NCBI GenBank assembly: GCA_028875335.1
Contig: JAPPEF010000033.1
Coordinates: forward strand, 1-49,266
Source of the DNA: Gemmatimonadota bacterium
GTDB taxonomy: Bacteria; Latescibacterota; UBA2968; UBA8231
Direction: 5' to 3'
DNA length: 49,266 bases
Shown here one piece after another: positions 15,882 to 25,492 of the stretch (position 1 is the first letter of the stretch; every line of letters starts with the position of its first letter). Position numbers and translations under genes: made by a program. Under the pieces are notes generated by a model. The model saw nothing but the letters and a program-made list of their open reading frames with translations. It was not told the DNA's origin and searched no databases.

Positions 15882-17267
15882 CTACGAACACCAATAAGCG
15901 TACAGGCGGGCGTTGTGCAGTGCGAAACGCAGGCGCACTGGCTGTTCTCGCAATGCGCGCAAATCCCGGCCGTCGCGCCAGCGCACGGGCACGGCGACTC
16001 CGTCCTCGGCGATGGCGACGCAGTCTTGGGCGGTATGGCCGGGAATGGGGTGCCCTTCCTCGTCAAGCAATTCTACGGTTAGCTGCCCGTAATCCGCCTT
16101 GGCGTTGACCTGCAATTCGTCCCCGGCCAATGCGAAGGGTCGGGTCGTTATCTGCCCGCCGTCAAAACTGGCGTTGATTGACGCGAAACCGTCGAGGCGC
16201 AGCATGGCCAAGCCAATGCCCATCGTCCCCGGGTCCTGATCCTCTGCAATCGGTGGATCGAATTCGCGGGGGATCTTGGCGTGCCGCCGCGCCGTGCCTC
16301 GGTAGTAGATATAGAGCTTGTCGCCCACGGCAATGGGCGGCGCACCGCTGAGCATTAGCTGGAACCGATCCCACTCGCCCACCGCGCCCAAACCCACCAG
16401 TGGCTCCCCCGGCACCCGCTGCCAGCGCTCCCCGTCGCGGCTGCACAAAAGCCGCAGGACTTGGGTCTGTTGGCGCGGGCGTTTGTCGAAGTGGGTCAGG
16501 ATGCCCAAGTAGTGGGCGCCGTAGTTGAAGCCGGTGTTGTTGTAGAGGGCTTCTTCTTCGTTGAGCGGTGCCAAGAAGGGGCGCGGCGGCGACCAGTGAA
16601 CAAAGTCCTCGCTCGTGCTCATCAGCCGCTCGGGCACGCCGCGCAAAAAGGCCACGTAGCGCCGGCGCTCAATATCCACCATCATCGACTGCGCGTCCCC
16701 GACCGGCCCCAAGTCGCCGGTGCCGGGTCGCGGATGGTAGCGGAAAATCGGGTCCGGCGAATGCGACCAGTTGATCCCGTCCGGCGAAGTGGCACTGTAA
16801 ATGCCCGAGCGCGGCCCGTCCCAGTCGTAGCTCGACCAGCCGATGGCCTTGTAGCGGCGGGCGGGATCTGGGTCGAGGGGGTCCTTGAGCATGGTCTCCC
16901 AGTGGTCCTGCCCTTCGTGGTGGGTTGCGGGGATGACGATGTTGTTGTCCTTGGAGCCGAGGGCTTCGTGGATTCCGAGGGAGGGGCGCTCCCAGTGGAT
17001 TCCGTCCGGCGACAGCGCGAGGCACTGCACGTGTTCGCACTCTGGCGCATAGTGGCCGGCCATGTACCACGCCTTGAAAATTTGTTCCTCGGCGTCGAAA
17101 ATCACCGCCGCGGTCATGCCACTGTGTTGTTCCCACGGCGCTTCCTGTTTGAGCACGGGATGCGTGCCGTACTTCTCCGCTTGGTGGAAGACTCGCGTCA
17201 CGTTTTCTTGGCGCTCGACGTCGTCCATATCGACGAAGAGGCGCTTGCGGTGGTCGAGTGAGTCCAT
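15882..17267 (-). CDS. Glycosidase-like five-bladed beta-propeller protein (GH32/GH43/GH130 superfamily type)
   Basis: 461 residues with repeated blade signatures: KAWYMAG, LALSPDGIHWERP, YSATSPDGINWSHSP, MSTSEDFVHWSPP and LLCSRDGERWQRVPG. The S-x-D-G-x-x-W motif is typical of propeller glycosidases and their non-catalytic relatives. Acidic residues in GDAQSMM and AEDQD are candidates, but I cannot fix a catalytic triad. No signal peptide, so probably cytoplasmic. ATG 17267 lies 5 bases after the stop of the upstream PhyH gene; 64 upstream in-frame codons would overlap that gene and are rejected. Likely role: sugar or glycoside turnover coupled to the oxidoreductases of this operon. Confidence 0.72.
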   Translation of the reverse strand: MDSLDHRKRLFVDMDDVERQENVTRVFHQAEKYGTHPVLKQEAPWEQHSGMTAAVIFDAEEQIFKAWYMAGHYAPECEHVQCLALSPDGIHWERPSLGIHEALGSKDNNIVIPATHHEGQDHWETMLKDPLDPDPARRYKAIGWSSYDWDGPRSGIYSATSPDGINWSHSPDPIFRYHPRPGTGDLGPVGDAQSMMVDIERRRYVAFLRGVPERLMSTSEDFVHWSPPRPFLAPLNEEEALYNNTGFNYGAHYLGILTHFDKRPRQQTQVLRLLCSRDGERWQRVPGEPLVGLGAVGEWDRFQLMLSGAPPIAVGDKLYIYYRGTARRHAKIPREFDPPIAEDQDPGTMGIGLAMLRLDGFASINASFDGGQITTRPFALAGDELQVNAKADYGQLTVELLDEEGHPIPGHTAQDCVAIAEDGVAVPVRWRDGRDLRALREQPVRLRFALHNARLYAYWCS

Positions 17268-17272
17268 TGGTC

Positions 17273-18007
17273 TTACGTTCGCATTCCCGACTGCGATTCG
17301 AAGCCCAGCAAGCGCTTCAAGGTCGGCGTCGCCCGCGCGACGACCTCGGGGCGCGCTAGCTTGAATTGGTCCTGCTGCGGCTTCATAAACGAGCGGCAAA
17401 AGAATCCCAACAGAATCATCCGATCCTGCTCGGTGTGATTGGCACCGCTGCCGTGCCACGTCGCGCCGTGGAAGACGACGATATCGCCTTTGCGGACGTC
17501 TAGCTGGATGACGTCGTCGTATTCTTTTTCCGGATCGGGGGCGTACCCGCGCTTGTAGCTGCCCGGCACGATATGGGTGGCTCCGTTTTCAGGCGCGAAG
17601 TCGTCGAGCACATAGATGGTATTGGCGCAAAAGGCGAAAGGTGGCGGCGGCTGGGGAAAGCTGCCGAGCGGAAAGTCGATGTGCAGGCGGCCGGCTGGCG
17701 CGCCCGGGCCGATAAAATTGACGGTGAAGCTGCTCAAGATGCAGTTGTCGCCTAGCAGGTACTCTTGGAGTGCCAACACCTGCGGGAGCTGGATCATCTC
17801 CTCGTAAATGCGGCCCTTGTTGACTAGGTTCCACACGCGCTGTGCGGAGCCGTCGAGATAGACATGCTCTCCCCCGGCGGCTCGCTCCTTTGCAATCAGC
17901 TCGGCCGAGCGATCGCGCAGGGCATTGGCCTGGTCCGGGATCAACGCCTCTTTGAGCACGGCATACCCGTATTCGTCGATATGGGCCTTGGCGTTGTCGA
18001 TGGTCAT
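17273..18007 (-). CDS. PhyH-family Fe(II)/2-oxoglutarate dioxygenase
   Basis: 244 residues with the full facial triad: H109-I-D111 and H185 (ATWHGSGAN), and R196 eleven residues after H185 for 2-oxoglutarate binding. The core ENGATHIVPGSYK is conserved. Such enzymes hydroxylate an unactivated carbon of an acid, amine, phosphonate or sugar-like substrate while converting 2-oxoglutarate to succinate and CO2. The SDR gene ends 11 bases before its start and the propeller gene begins 5 bases after its stop, so the three are surely cotranscribed. Substrate unknown; oxidation by this enzyme followed by the SDR is a natural reading. Confidence 0.93.
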   Translation of the reverse strand: MTIDNAKAHIDEYGYAVLKEALIPDQANALRDRSAELIAKERAAGGEHVYLDGSAQRVWNLVNKGRIYEEMIQLPQVLALQEYLLGDNCILSSFTVNFIGPGAPAGRLHIDFPLGSFPQPPPPFAFCANTIYVLDDFAPENGATHIVPGSYKRGYAPDPEKEYDDVIQLDVRKGDIVVFHGATWHGSGANHTEQDRMILLGFFCRSFMKPQQDQFKLARPEVVARATPTLKRLLGFESQSGMRT

Positions 18008-18018
18008 GGTGGTCGCTT

Positions 18019-18774
18019 CTAACCTCGCCCGACAAACGGCATTTTCGTCGCCATGATCGTCATAAACAGTACGTTGGTGTCCAGCGGCAACTCGGCCATC
18101 TGCACTACGGCGCGGGCTACGTGTTCGACGTCAAAGCGCGGCTCCACGAGCCTGGAGCCATCGGCCTGCGGCACGCCGTCGTTCATCCGCTGTGTCATAT
18201 CGGTCGCCGTGTTGCCAATGTCGATCTGGCCGCAGGCGATGTCGTATTTGCGCCCGTCGAGCGAGGTCGATTTGGTGAGTCCGGTAATGGCGTGTTTGGT
18301 GGCGGTATAAGGAGCGGAATTGGGACGCGGGGCTGCGGCCGAGACCGAGCCGTTGTTGATGATCCGCCCGCCGCGCGGGTCTTGATCCTTCATAATTCGG
18401 AAGGCCGCTTGGGTGCAGAGGAAGCTACCCGTCAGGTTGACGGCTACTACCTTCTGCCACTGTTCGTATTCGAGGTCTTCCAACAGCACGGTCGGCGCTC
18501 CGCCCCCGGCGTTGTTGAACAGCACGTCGAGCCGGCCAAAGTGCTCGGCGACTTGGGCGAACAGCGCGTCAACGGCTTGGGGATCGCCGACATCAGTGGG
18601 CACCGGCAACATGCGGGCATCTGTTCCCGCCAGCGCGGCCGTTTCCTCTAGGGCATCTTGACGCCGTCCGGCTAGGGCAACCGCATAACCGGCCTCGGCC
18701 AATGCCAAGGCGCTGTGGCGGCCAATGCCGCTGCCGGCACCCGTGACGAGGGCGACTTTTGCATGTGATTCCAT
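18019..18774 (-). CDS. SDR family oxidoreductase
   Basis: 251 residues, classical [11 protein letters not shown] (11-18) binds the nucleotide, and the NNAG motif is at 87-90. The catalytic S143, Y156 and K160 are present ([10 protein letters not shown]). The C-terminal '[22 protein letters not shown]' region, seen in two parts, forms the usual tetramer tail. The gene is between glcB (ends 31 bases upstream) and the PhyH gene (starts 11 bases downstream). The arginines in AGRRQD after beta-2 suggest NADP preference, an inference. Probably oxidises or reduces an intermediate of the same pathway. Confidence 0.93.
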   Translation of the reverse strand: MESHAKVALVTGAGSGIGRHSALALAEAGYAVALAGRRQDALEETAALAGTDARMLPVPTDVGDPQAVDALFAQVAEHFGRLDVLFNNAGGGAPTVLLEDLEYEQWQKVVAVNLTGSFLCTQAAFRIMKDQDPRGGRIINNGSVSAAAPRPNSAPYTATKHAITGLTKSTSLDGRKYDIACGQIDIGNTATDMTQRMNDGVPQADGSRLVEPRFDVEHVARAVVQMAELPLDTNVLFMTIMATKMPFVGRG

Positions 18775-18804
18775 TTGTGGTCTCCTTGAATTTGAAGGGT
18801 GGTT

Positions 18805-20994
18805 CTAGGCGATTCGTCGGGCGGCCTTTACCTCTCGCCGCCGCTTGTGCAACACGTTTTCCGTATATCCGTTTGGTTCGGTGCGACCGTTGAATACTAG
18901 GTCCAGCGCCGCTTGGAATTCGACGCTGGCGTCGAGGTCGAATGCCATGGGGCAGTACGCTGGGTCTCCGCTGTTTTGTTCGTCGACTACGGCCGCCATG
19001 CGAGCAAAGGTCGCCCGCACCTGGTATTCGCTGGCGATGTTGTGGTGCAGCCAGTTGGCGATGTGTTGGCTGGAAATTCGCAAGGTGGCGCGGTCTTCCA
19101 TCAGGCCGATGTGGTTGATGTCCGGCACCTTGGAGCAGCCAATGCCCTGGCCGACCCAGCGCACCACGTAGCCCAAAATCCCCTGGGCGTTGTTGTCTAG
19201 TTCCTGCTGAATTTCCTCGGGGTTGAGCTGGCGATCAAGCATCGGAGGACTGAGAATCGCGCCGAGGGAGGCCCGTTCCCGTCCAGCTAGCTGGTCGAGG
19301 CGCTCGAAGACATCGACTTGATGGTAGTGCAGCGCGTGCAGGGTGGCCGCCGTGGGCGAGGGCACCCAAGCGGTCGTCGCCCCAGCTTGGGGGTGGCCGA
19401 TCTTGGTCTCTACCATCTCGCGCATTAGCTCGGGCATGGTCCACATCCCCTTGCCGATCTGCGCTCGTCCCACTAAGCCGGTGGCGATGCCGACGTCCAC
19501 ATTCCAGTCTTCATAAGCACTGAGCCAGGATTGCTCTTTGATTTCCATCTTAGGCAACATGGGGCCCAGCTCCATGCTGGTGTGGATCTCATCTCCGGTG
19601 CGGTCGAGAAAGCCGGTGTTGATGAAGACGACGCGCTCAGCCGCGCAGCGGATGCACTCGCTGAGATTGACCGTGGTGCGGCGCTCTTCGTCCATGATGC
19701 CGATTTTTAGGGTGTTTTTACTCAGCCCCAGCGCTTCCTCCACTCGCGTGAACAACTCGACAGTTGCTGCTACCTCGTCTGGCCCGTGTTGTTTGGGCTT
19801 CACCACATAGACGCTGCCGGTCTTGCTGTTGCGGTAGCGGCCGCGGCCCTTGAGATCGTGGATGGCCGCTAAGCTGATGACCATGGCGTCGAGAAAGCCC
19901 TCGGGGATTTCCGCGCCGTCGGCTGTAGTCACCGCATCGGTGTACATGTGGATGCCGACGTGGCGCACGAGCAATAAGCTGCGCCCGGATAGTGTCAGGG
20001 TGTGGCCGTTGGGGGTGGTAAATGTGCGGTCGGCGCGCAGGTGGCGCGTCAGGGGCTGCCCGTCCTTGACAAAGGTCGCCTCCAGCGTGCCCTGCATCAG
20101 GCCGTTCCAGTTGCCATAGACGAGGGTCTTGTCCTCGGCATCGACCGCGGCCACGGAATCCTCGCAATCTTGGATGGTGGTAATGGCCGCTTCTAAGAGG
20201 ACATCTTTGACGCCGGCGCGGTGGGTGCGCCCAATGGGATGGGTGCGGTCGATTTGGATTTCGATGTGCAGTCCGTTGTGGCGGAGCAAGACGCTGCTTA
20301 GCTGCCCGCCCTCGCATCCATAGCCGACGAACTGTCCGGCGTCTTTGAGGCCGACCTCGTCGCCGCTTGCGAGGCGGGCGCGCAAGGTTTGCCCGCCAGC
20401 GTCCTCGCGCAGGAAAAATTCCACTACCTCCCGGTACGCACCTTGTTGGAGGCCCACAACCGAGTCGAGAAACGCCTCGCTGCGCGCGATGACTTGGGCA
20501 CCGCGCTCGGCGTCGTACTCGCCTGCCGGGACGCGGCCTTTGATTACATCCGTGCCGTACAGGGCGTCGTACAAACTTCCCCAGCGCGCATTCGCCGCGT
20601 TGAGCGCGTAGCGCGCATTGTCAACTGGGACGACTAGCTGGGGGCCGGCTAGGGAGGCGATTTCCGGGTCGGTGTTTTCCGTGCGGATCCGCTGCGCGTC
20701 GCCCGTGGGCAATAAGTAGCCTATTCCTTCGAGAAAGGCTCGGTACTCTGTGGGATCTAACGGTTCGCCGCGCCGCTGTTGGTGATAGGCGTCGATCTGG
20801 GCTTGCAAGGCGTCGCGCCGCTGAAGTAGCTGTTGATTCTTTGGCTCCAAGTCCTGGACGATCTTCCCCAACGCCGCCCAGAAGTGATCGACATCCACGT
20901 CCGTCCCGGGCGCAATCTGTTCGGCGACGAGGGCGTAGAGCCGCTGGTCGATGTGCAATCCACCGCTAACTATTTTTTTTGCTGATTCCGCCAT
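18805..20994 (-). CDS. glcB: Malate synthase G
   Basis: 729 residues, the length of malate synthase G (E. coli GlcB 723). It matches throughout: [20 protein letters not shown] near residue 120, [20 protein letters not shown] with the catalytic-site segment, [20 protein letters not shown], the acetyl-CoA-binding stretch [13 protein letters not shown] and [19 protein letters not shown]. Reaction: glyoxylate + acetyl-CoA + water to malate + CoA, cytoplasmic. GGAG precedes ATG 20994. It is the first gene of the run glcB-SDR-PhyH-propeller-rhodanese, suggesting that the pathway releases glyoxylate or glycolate. Isocitrate lyase is not in the window, so its glyoxylate need not come from the glyoxylate shunt. 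Confidence 0.96.
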   Translation of the reverse strand: MAESAKKIVSGGLHIDQRLYALVAEQIAPGTDVDVDHFWAALGKIVQDLEPKNQQLLQRRDALQAQIDAYHQQRRGEPLDPTEYRAFLEGIGYLLPTGDAQRIRTENTDPEIASLAGPQLVVPVDNARYALNAANARWGSLYDALYGTDVIKGRVPAGEYDAERGAQVIARSEAFLDSVVGLQQGAYREVVEFFLREDAGGQTLRARLASGDEVGLKDAGQFVGYGCEGGQLSSVLLRHNGLHIEIQIDRTHPIGRTHRAGVKDVLLEAAITTIQDCEDSVAAVDAEDKTLVYGNWNGLMQGTLEATFVKDGQPLTRHLRADRTFTTPNGHTLTLSGRSLLLVRHVGIHMYTDAVTTADGAEIPEGFLDAMVISLAAIHDLKGRGRYRNSKTGSVYVVKPKQHGPDEVAATVELFTRVEEALGLSKNTLKIGIMDEERRTTVNLSECIRCAAERVVFINTGFLDRTGDEIHTSMELGPMLPKMEIKEQSWLSAYEDWNVDVGIATGLVGRAQIGKGMWTMPELMREMVETKIGHPQAGATTAWVPSPTAATLHALHYHQVDVFERLDQLAGRERASLGAILSPPMLDRQLNPEEIQQELDNNAQGILGYVVRWVGQGIGCSKVPDINHIGLMEDRATLRISSQHIANWLHHNIASEYQVRATFARMAAVVDEQNSGDPAYCPMAFDLDASVEFQAALDLVFNGRTEPNGYTENVLHKRRREVKAARRIA

Positions 20995-21126
20995 GATGTG
21001 CTCCGTTTAATTTTGCCGAGCAAGAGTATAACTATCTTACGGTGTGTGCAACCTATGGACAGGGTGGATGGAATTTGGATAGCTTGTAGGCGCTAGCGCA
21101 TGACAACACTATCGCAGGAGGAGACC

Positions 21127-22041
21127 ATGCCCTACGACCCATGCCAACGCACCTTTGACTGCGAGCCGACGCTCACCGACTCCGAGGTCCTCGAATTCTG
21201 CCGCGAAGGCCATCTCTTGCTCAGAGGCGTTGTATCCGACGAGATCAACCAGCGCACCTGTGCTTGGCTCGACGGCGATATTCCAGCCAACCCGAGCTAT
21301 ATCCCCGACGGTCTGACCGAGGCTGACCTCGACCGCATCCGCTTTACCCACGAGCCGACCTCCATCTTCTTGGAGGACTGGTTCGTCGAGCACGTCCTGC
21401 TCAATCCCCAGTTGGCCGGTGCCATGCGCTCGCTTTTAGGCCCCAACGTCGGCCTGCCGGTCTTGGCCAGCCACCACCGGGCCGAATGCCCAGAGGAAGC
21501 CCAACGCTGGCACCAAGACGCCGACCACATCTATGGCCCGGAGCTGCGCTTTTTGGAGGTCTTCTACTTTCCGCAGGACACGCCCGTGGAGCTGGGGCCG
21601 ACCGAGTTGGTGCCTGGCTCGCACATCCAACCTGGTGGTCACCGCGACGAAGAAGAAGGGGGCGTGTTTTGCGACGGCCCGGCCGGCACCATTGGGGTTC
21701 ATCATCAAAGCATCATGCACCGCCGTGGCAAGTCCACCGCCAAGGGGCTGCGCCGGATGCTCAAGTACAATTACTGGCGCACGGCACCTCCCCAGCGCGA
21801 TTGGATCGTCGAGGAAGACTTTGATTTCCAGAGCGCGTATTACGGCGGGCACGGCACGGCGCGCTTCTATGCCCACATGTTCTATTGGCTCTGCGGCAAG
21901 GGCGATCAGTTCCGCATTATCGGCGGCCAGGCTTGGCCTTGGCAGACCGAAAACCAGATCGGGCCGTCGTATGGTTTTGACGCCGAGGAAGGCTACCAGC
22001 CTAATTGGCGGCGGGACAATCCGGATGGATATGCGCGTTGA
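21127..22041 (+). CDS. PhyH-family Fe(II)/2-oxoglutarate dioxygenase
   Basis: 304 residues with a complete triad: H129-Q-D131 (WHQDADH) and H198 (SIMHRRGKST), plus R209 eleven residues on. GPTELVPGSH is the conserved core. The C-terminal ~90 residues are a Trp/Tyr-rich extension (WRTAPPQRDW, QAWPWQTENQ) not found in the other copies, probably a substrate lid. ATG 21127 has AGGAGGAG immediately upstream; an in-frame ATG at 21100 would add nine residues without a ribosome-binding site. It is divergent from glcB, sharing the 132-base upstream region, so common regulation is possible. Confidence 0.92.
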   Translation: MPYDPCQRTFDCEPTLTDSEVLEFCREGHLLLRGVVSDEINQRTCAWLDGDIPANPSYIPDGLTEADLDRIRFTHEPTSIFLEDWFVEHVLLNPQLAGAMRSLLGPNVGLPVLASHHRAECPEEAQRWHQDADHIYGPELRFLEVFYFPQDTPVELGPTELVPGSHIQPGGHRDEEEGGVFCDGPAGTIGVHHQSIMHRRGKSTAKGLRRMLKYNYWRTAPPQRDWIVEEDFDFQSAYYGGHGTARFYAHMFYWLCGKGDQFRIIGGQAWPWQTENQIGPSYGFDAEEGYQPNWRRDNPDGYAR

Positions 22042-22459
22042 TTACCTAGATGGGTTGCGTTGGTGAGGCAGTGGCCGCCTCCAACAGGAGGGACTGGCAG
22101 GGGCAGGGCACCGGCCCGGCGGGTGTGGGACGGTACTGATTAAATCCACATTCCCCGTCTAACTACGGGAGCCTCCGCGCTCGTCGAGCGAGCTTTGGCA
22201 GAACCCGGATCTATTCACGGGGGGATACACCGCTGCCCCTGCTGAGGATGGCGAACGGAAGAGACGCGAAGCCCTGTTGCTAATTCGCTGAGGGGCTCCC
22301 GGTGCTGAGTGGTTAGCCGCTAAGTCGTTGAGTGGCTTTGCCGGATAATTGGGTTATCAATCCCTGAGGTCGCGCGTTGCAGTGCGCGCCGAGTCTGGGC
22401 TATGCGCCGTCACCAGCGCAGTCGCACTTGCTTCCCTGTCTCTTCCGTTCTAGCGGTCT
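22042..22459. other. 418-base gene-free stretch
   Basis: GC-rich sequence between the PhyH gene and the convergent DIP1984-family gene. I found no reading frame with protein character, tRNA, or match to the conserved cores of RNase P RNA, tmRNA, SRP RNA or common riboswitches. Two imperfect copies of a TGAGTGGTTAGCC-like stretch occur around 22306 and 22330. Several short inverted repeats are present, but none followed by a T-tract. Confidence 0.4.
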
Positions 22460-22996
22460 TTACTGTTCGTCAGCATATTCCACCTCTACCTCGAACGACG
22501 CGGCGCGGATCTGCCGATTGAGCTGGCGGAACTCGACGCGCGCCTCATCGAGACGGGTGCGGCAGTCGTCGTAGGGCAACTCGTTGTCTTCGACGATGTC
22601 GCGCTCTTCCTTGTGGATGATCCGCTCATAGGCGGAATCGACGACTTGGGTATGCAACTCTCCGAGGCGGTCGTTGAGCGCTTTGCGAGTCTCAAGGGCC
22701 TCGGTGAGGCTCATGTCGTCGCCCCCGTGTTCAACGCGGTGCTCAAAGTTGGCACGCTGGATCGCGGCGTTCAGTTTGCGGCGTTTGAATTCGAGGGCTC
22801 GCAACTGGTCGCGCGCCTCGGACACACTGAATCCGGGTGCTGGCCGGCGCGAGGAATCGTTGTCTCGACGGGAGAACAGGTCTCGATTCTGGCGCGCCTC
22901 GGGCAGGCAGTCGCGCAGCGTTTTGATGCGGGCGTCGTACTCGCCGCGCAGTTCGAGGGCTTCGTAGAGTCTGATGGTCTTTCTAACTTCGGTCAT
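22460..22996 (-). CDS. DIP1984 family protein (coiled-coil)
   Basis: 178 residues, highly charged and predicted almost all helical, with no membrane segment. The arrangement EALELRGEYDARIKTLRDCL ... ALEFKRRKLNAAIQRANFEH ... SLTEALETRKALNDRLGELH ... RQLNRQIRAASFEVEVEY follows the DIP1984 (septicolysin-like) family: four long helices with N-rich turns. The family is of unknown function despite the septicolysin label. AAGGAGGTGAGGT directly precedes ATG 22996. It is divergent from the NadS-like gene, with a 14-bp palindrome in the shared upstream region. Confidence 0.65.
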   Translation of the reverse strand: MTEVRKTIRLYEALELRGEYDARIKTLRDCLPEARQNRDLFSRRDNDSSRRPAPGFSVSEARDQLRALEFKRRKLNAAIQRANFEHRVEHGGDDMSLTEALETRKALNDRLGELHTQVVDSAYERIIHKEERDIVEDNELPYDDCRTRLDEARVEFRQLNRQIRAASFEVEVEYADEQ

Positions 22997-23086
22997 ACCT
23001 CACCTCCTTCTAGTTTCACCGGGAGATGAGTCGAAATTCGAGGGAGTGTAGAACAGTCGCAATAGTTCAGCGACTTTTTTTGTGGG

Positions 23087-23100
23087 CACCTGTTCAGGTG
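23087..23100. promoter_or_regulatory. Perfect 14-bp palindrome in a divergent promoter region
   Basis: CACCTG-TT-CAGGTG lies between the DIP1984-family gene (start 22996, minus) and the NadS-like regulator (start 23200, plus). The position and symmetry suit an operator, plausibly for the helix-turn-helix protein encoded 100 bases downstream. Inference only. Confidence 0.4.
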
Positions 23101-23199
23101 ACACCTTGCTGATCATTTCGGTCTGCTGGCCGGTTGTCTTGAGTAAGTCAATGGCTCACCTTTTAAGCATATGGTTGAAAGCATTCGATGGAGGAGAAA

Positions 23200-23496
23200 A
23201 TGAGTAAGATCGGCGGCAAAATTATAGACGGGTTGCGCGATGCACTGAAGTATGCAGAAGGTGAGACGACGAGCAATAAGGAGCATCGCGTCTTAATACC
23301 TGAGCGCGTCGATGTGCGGGATGTGCGTCAACGGCTCAATATGACGCAGAAGGAGTTTGCACAGTTCTTTGGGTTCAGCGTCTATTCTATCCGCAATTGG
23401 GAGCAGGGAAAGCGGCAACCGGAAGGGCCGGCTCGGGTGTTGTTGACGGTTATCGATAGGGAGCCAGAGGCGGTGCGGCGGGCGTTAGTTTTGTAA
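23200..23496 (+). CDS. NadS-like XRE-family antitoxin/regulator, apparently without its toxin
   Basis: 98 residues. The N-terminal helix KIIDGLRDALKYAEG is followed by the characteristic ERVDVRDVRQRLNMTQ linker. A helix-turn-helix (MTQKEFAQFFGFSVYSIRNW) and the signature EQGKRQPEGPARVLL / TVIDREPEAV close the protein, as in NadS/HigA-type antitoxins. GGAGGAG (23190-23196) precedes ATG 23200; an ATG at 23188 lies before this ribosome-binding site and is less likely. Such genes normally follow a RelE/HigB-like toxin. No toxin frame or remnant is visible in the 200 bases upstream, so it looks like an orphan regulator. Confidence 0.85.
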   Translation: MSKIGGKIIDGLRDALKYAEGETTSNKEHRVLIPERVDVRDVRQRLNMTQKEFAQFFGFSVYSIRNWEQGKRQPEGPARVLLTVIDREPEAVRRALVL

Positions 23497-23571
23497 TAAG
23501 CTATCCAAACGACAGCTACATCACCACGTCTCACCCCAACGCCGCCGCATAGGCGCACCCGAAAGCGTCTT

Positions 23572-25332
23572 TCACTCCCGAACCGCTATGTGCAACTCCC
23601 GCAACTGCTCGGGCGACACCTCGCTTGGCGCGCCCATGAGTGGATCCTGTGCATTCTGGTTCATCGGGAAGGCGATGACCTCCCGTATGTTCGGCTCGTC
23701 TGCCAGTAGCATGACGATGCGGTCGATGCCGGGCGCGATGCCGCCGTGGGGCGGAGCGCCGTAGCGAAAGGCGCGGATCATGCCGCCGAACTTGCGATCC
23801 ACTTCCCGCTGCGAGTGCCCGGCAATATCGAACGCCTTGTACATGATGTCTGGTCTGTGATTGCGGATGGCACCGCTCGACAGTTCGAGGCCGTTGCAGA
23901 CGATGTCGTACTGATACGCCTTGATATCCAGCGGCGGTTGCGTCTCCAGCGCAGCCATGCCACCCTGCGGCATGGAAAACGGATTGTGCGAAAAGGCCAC
24001 GCAAGCGCGTTCTTCGTCCCATTCGTACATGGGAAAATCGACGACCCAGCAGAATTCATAGCAGCCCTCCTGACGCAGATCAAGTTGGTCTGCCAGATGC
24101 AGGCGCAACCGTCCCGCCAGAGCCGCTGCCTCGGCTGGCGGCCCGGCGATGAAGAAAATGGCTGATCCCGGAGCGGCTGCGCATTCCTCGATAATGCGAT
24201 TGCATACGCTTTGTTCTAGGGCCGAGGCGATTGGGCCGGTAGCTTGTGCTCCGTTGATGAGATACGCCAATCCCTTGCCGCCTGCTTCTTTGACAAATGC
24301 TTCGAGGTTGTCGAAAAACGAGCGCGGCTGTGCCTCCATTTCGGGAACGCACAGGGCGCGGACGACTCCTCCTGCTGAGACGATGTCCCTGAACAGCCTG
24401 AACGAGGAGGCTGCGAAAATCTCGGAGAGGTCTTGGATTTCGAGACCGAAGCGCAGGTCTGGTTTGTCCGTGCCGAACCGCAGCATGGCGTCGGCGTGGG
24501 AAAGACGCGGGAACGGCGGTGCAGGCACTTTCCAATCGGTGAACTCGCGAAAGAGACTGGAAAAGAGTTCCTCGATCACTGCGAATACATCCTCCTGCTC
24601 GACGAAAGCCATTTCGAGGTCGAGCTGGTAGAATTCGCCGGGGGAGCGGTCGGCGCGGGCGTCTTCGTCGCGGAAGCAGGGCGCGATCTGGAAGTAGCGA
24701 TCGAAGCCGGACACCATCAGCAACTGCTTGAACTGCTGCGGTGCCTGCGGCAGCGCGTAAAATTGGCCGGGATAGAGTCGGCTCGGCACGAGGTAATCGC
24801 GCGCGCCCTCGGGCGAACTGCTGGTGAGAATGGGCGTCTGGAACTCGGCAAAGCCTATCTCCGTCATGCGTCGTCTGATGCTGGCGATCACCTCCGAGCG
24901 AAGCTGAATGCGGCGGTGCAGCCCGGCTCGGCGCAGGTCCAGAAAACGATAGGACAAGCGGGTGCTCTCTCCCACGTCGGGATCTTCGGCCACGGAAAAG
25001 GGAAGCGGCTCCGCTAGCGAGAGCACTTCCAGCTCGCGGACGGCGAGTTCCACTTCTCCGGTCTCCATCGCGCTATTGATAGTCTCGGGCGAGCGTTCGC
25101 GCACGTCGCCTACGACGCGGATTACGGACTCGCGAGGGACCTTTGACGCGGTTGCCGCAACGTCATTCTCCGGCGAGATCACGAGCTGGGTGATGCCGTA
25201 GTGATCGCGCAGGTCTAGGAACAATATGCCTCCGTGATCCCTTTTGCGATGAAGCCAACCGCTCAGGTGGATGGTTTGGCCGGCGTGGCGCTTGCGGAGT
25301 TCGCCACAGGTGTGCGTGCGATAGCGGTGCAT
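23572..25332 (-). CDS. aspS: Aspartate--tRNA ligase (AspRS), non-discriminating type suspected
   Basis: 586 residues, the full bacterial AspRS length including the GAD insertion. Seen in order: N-terminal OB-fold anticodon-binding domain ([12 protein letters not shown], residues 24-35), motif 2 [20 protein letters not shown], and motif 3 [18 protein letters not shown]. Reaction: ATP-dependent charging of tRNA-Asp. H33 in RDHGG corresponds to the histidine that, in studied bacterial enzymes, accompanies relaxed specificity, so this AspRS may also make Asp-tRNA(Asn) for amidation by GatCAB. AGGAGG stands just before ATG 25332. The leader contains its own promoter, an Asn-rich leader peptide and an attenuator-like terminator (25343-25520). 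Confidence 0.97.
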   Translation of the reverse strand: MHRYRTHTCGELRKRHAGQTIHLSGWLHRKRDHGGILFLDLRDHYGITQLVISPENDVAATASKVPRESVIRVVGDVRERSPETINSAMETGEVELAVRELEVLSLAEPLPFSVAEDPDVGESTRLSYRFLDLRRAGLHRRIQLRSEVIASIRRRMTEIGFAEFQTPILTSSSPEGARDYLVPSRLYPGQFYALPQAPQQFKQLLMVSGFDRYFQIAPCFRDEDARADRSPGEFYQLDLEMAFVEQEDVFAVIEELFSSLFREFTDWKVPAPPFPRLSHADAMLRFGTDKPDLRFGLEIQDLSEIFAASSFRLFRDIVSAGGVVRALCVPEMEAQPRSFFDNLEAFVKEAGGKGLAYLINGAQATGPIASALEQSVCNRIIEECAAAPGSAIFFIAGPPAEAAALAGRLRLHLADQLDLRQEGCYEFCWVVDFPMYEWDEERACVAFSHNPFSMPQGGMAALETQPPLDIKAYQYDIVCNGLELSSGAIRNHRPDIMYKAFDIAGHSQREVDRKFGGMIRAFRYGAPPHGGIAPGIDRIVMLLADEPNIREVIAFPMNQNAQDPLMGAPSEVSPEQLRELHIAVRE

Positions 25333-25342
25333 GGTACCTCCT

Positions 25343-25383
25343 AAAAACAGAAAACCCGCCGCGATGCGTGTTCGCGACGGGTT
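25343..25383 (-). terminator. Intrinsic terminator/attenuator in the aspS leader
   Basis: On the minus strand AACCCGTCGCG (25383-25373) pairs along all 11 positions (one G-U) with CGCGGCGGGTT (25363-25353) around a 9-base loop, followed by TTTTCTGTTTTT. It ends only a few bases before the aspS ribosome-binding site, downstream of the gene's apparent promoter. It is thus in attenuator position rather than a simple end of the DUF5916 transcript. The competing pairing: GAACACGC (25373-25366) plus CGTC (25379-25376) can instead pair with GCGTGTTC (25423-25416) plus GACG (25414-25411) at the end of the leader ORF. Confidence 0.85.
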
Positions 25384-25412
25384 GTGAATTCGGATTGGGT
25401 TGGAATCAGTCG

Positions 25413-25484
25413 TCAGAACACGCGCAATGGGACCAACGGGTTATTATTCTGTGTGCGGTCGTTCTGGCGAGTCATCATCATCAT
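25413..25484 (-). CDS. Putative Asn-rich leader peptide of aspS
   Basis: A 23-codon ORF starting with four consecutive ATG codons, then [19 protein letters not shown] and TGA. Asn codons are at positions 8, 13, 14 and 15 (AAC, AAT, AAT, AAC) with one Asp codon at 9. The stop codon lies inside the segment that can act as antiterminator, and CAG-AAC at codons 7-8 can pair with GTTCTG of that same segment. This reproduces the 1-2-3-4 layout of amino-acid biosynthetic attenuators. No Shine-Dalgarno sequence is seen; the promoter places the transcript start 2-3 bases before the ATG, so translation would be leaderless. Whether it is translated is unknown. Confidence 0.55.
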   Translation of the reverse strand: MMMMTRQNDRTQNNNPLVPLRVF

Positions 25485-25492
25485 AGTCGTCT

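Noticed and set aside
22042..22459. Group II intron remnant or structural RNA
   Set aside because: No domain V-like motif or conserved core of RNase P RNA, tmRNA or SRP RNA could be identified.
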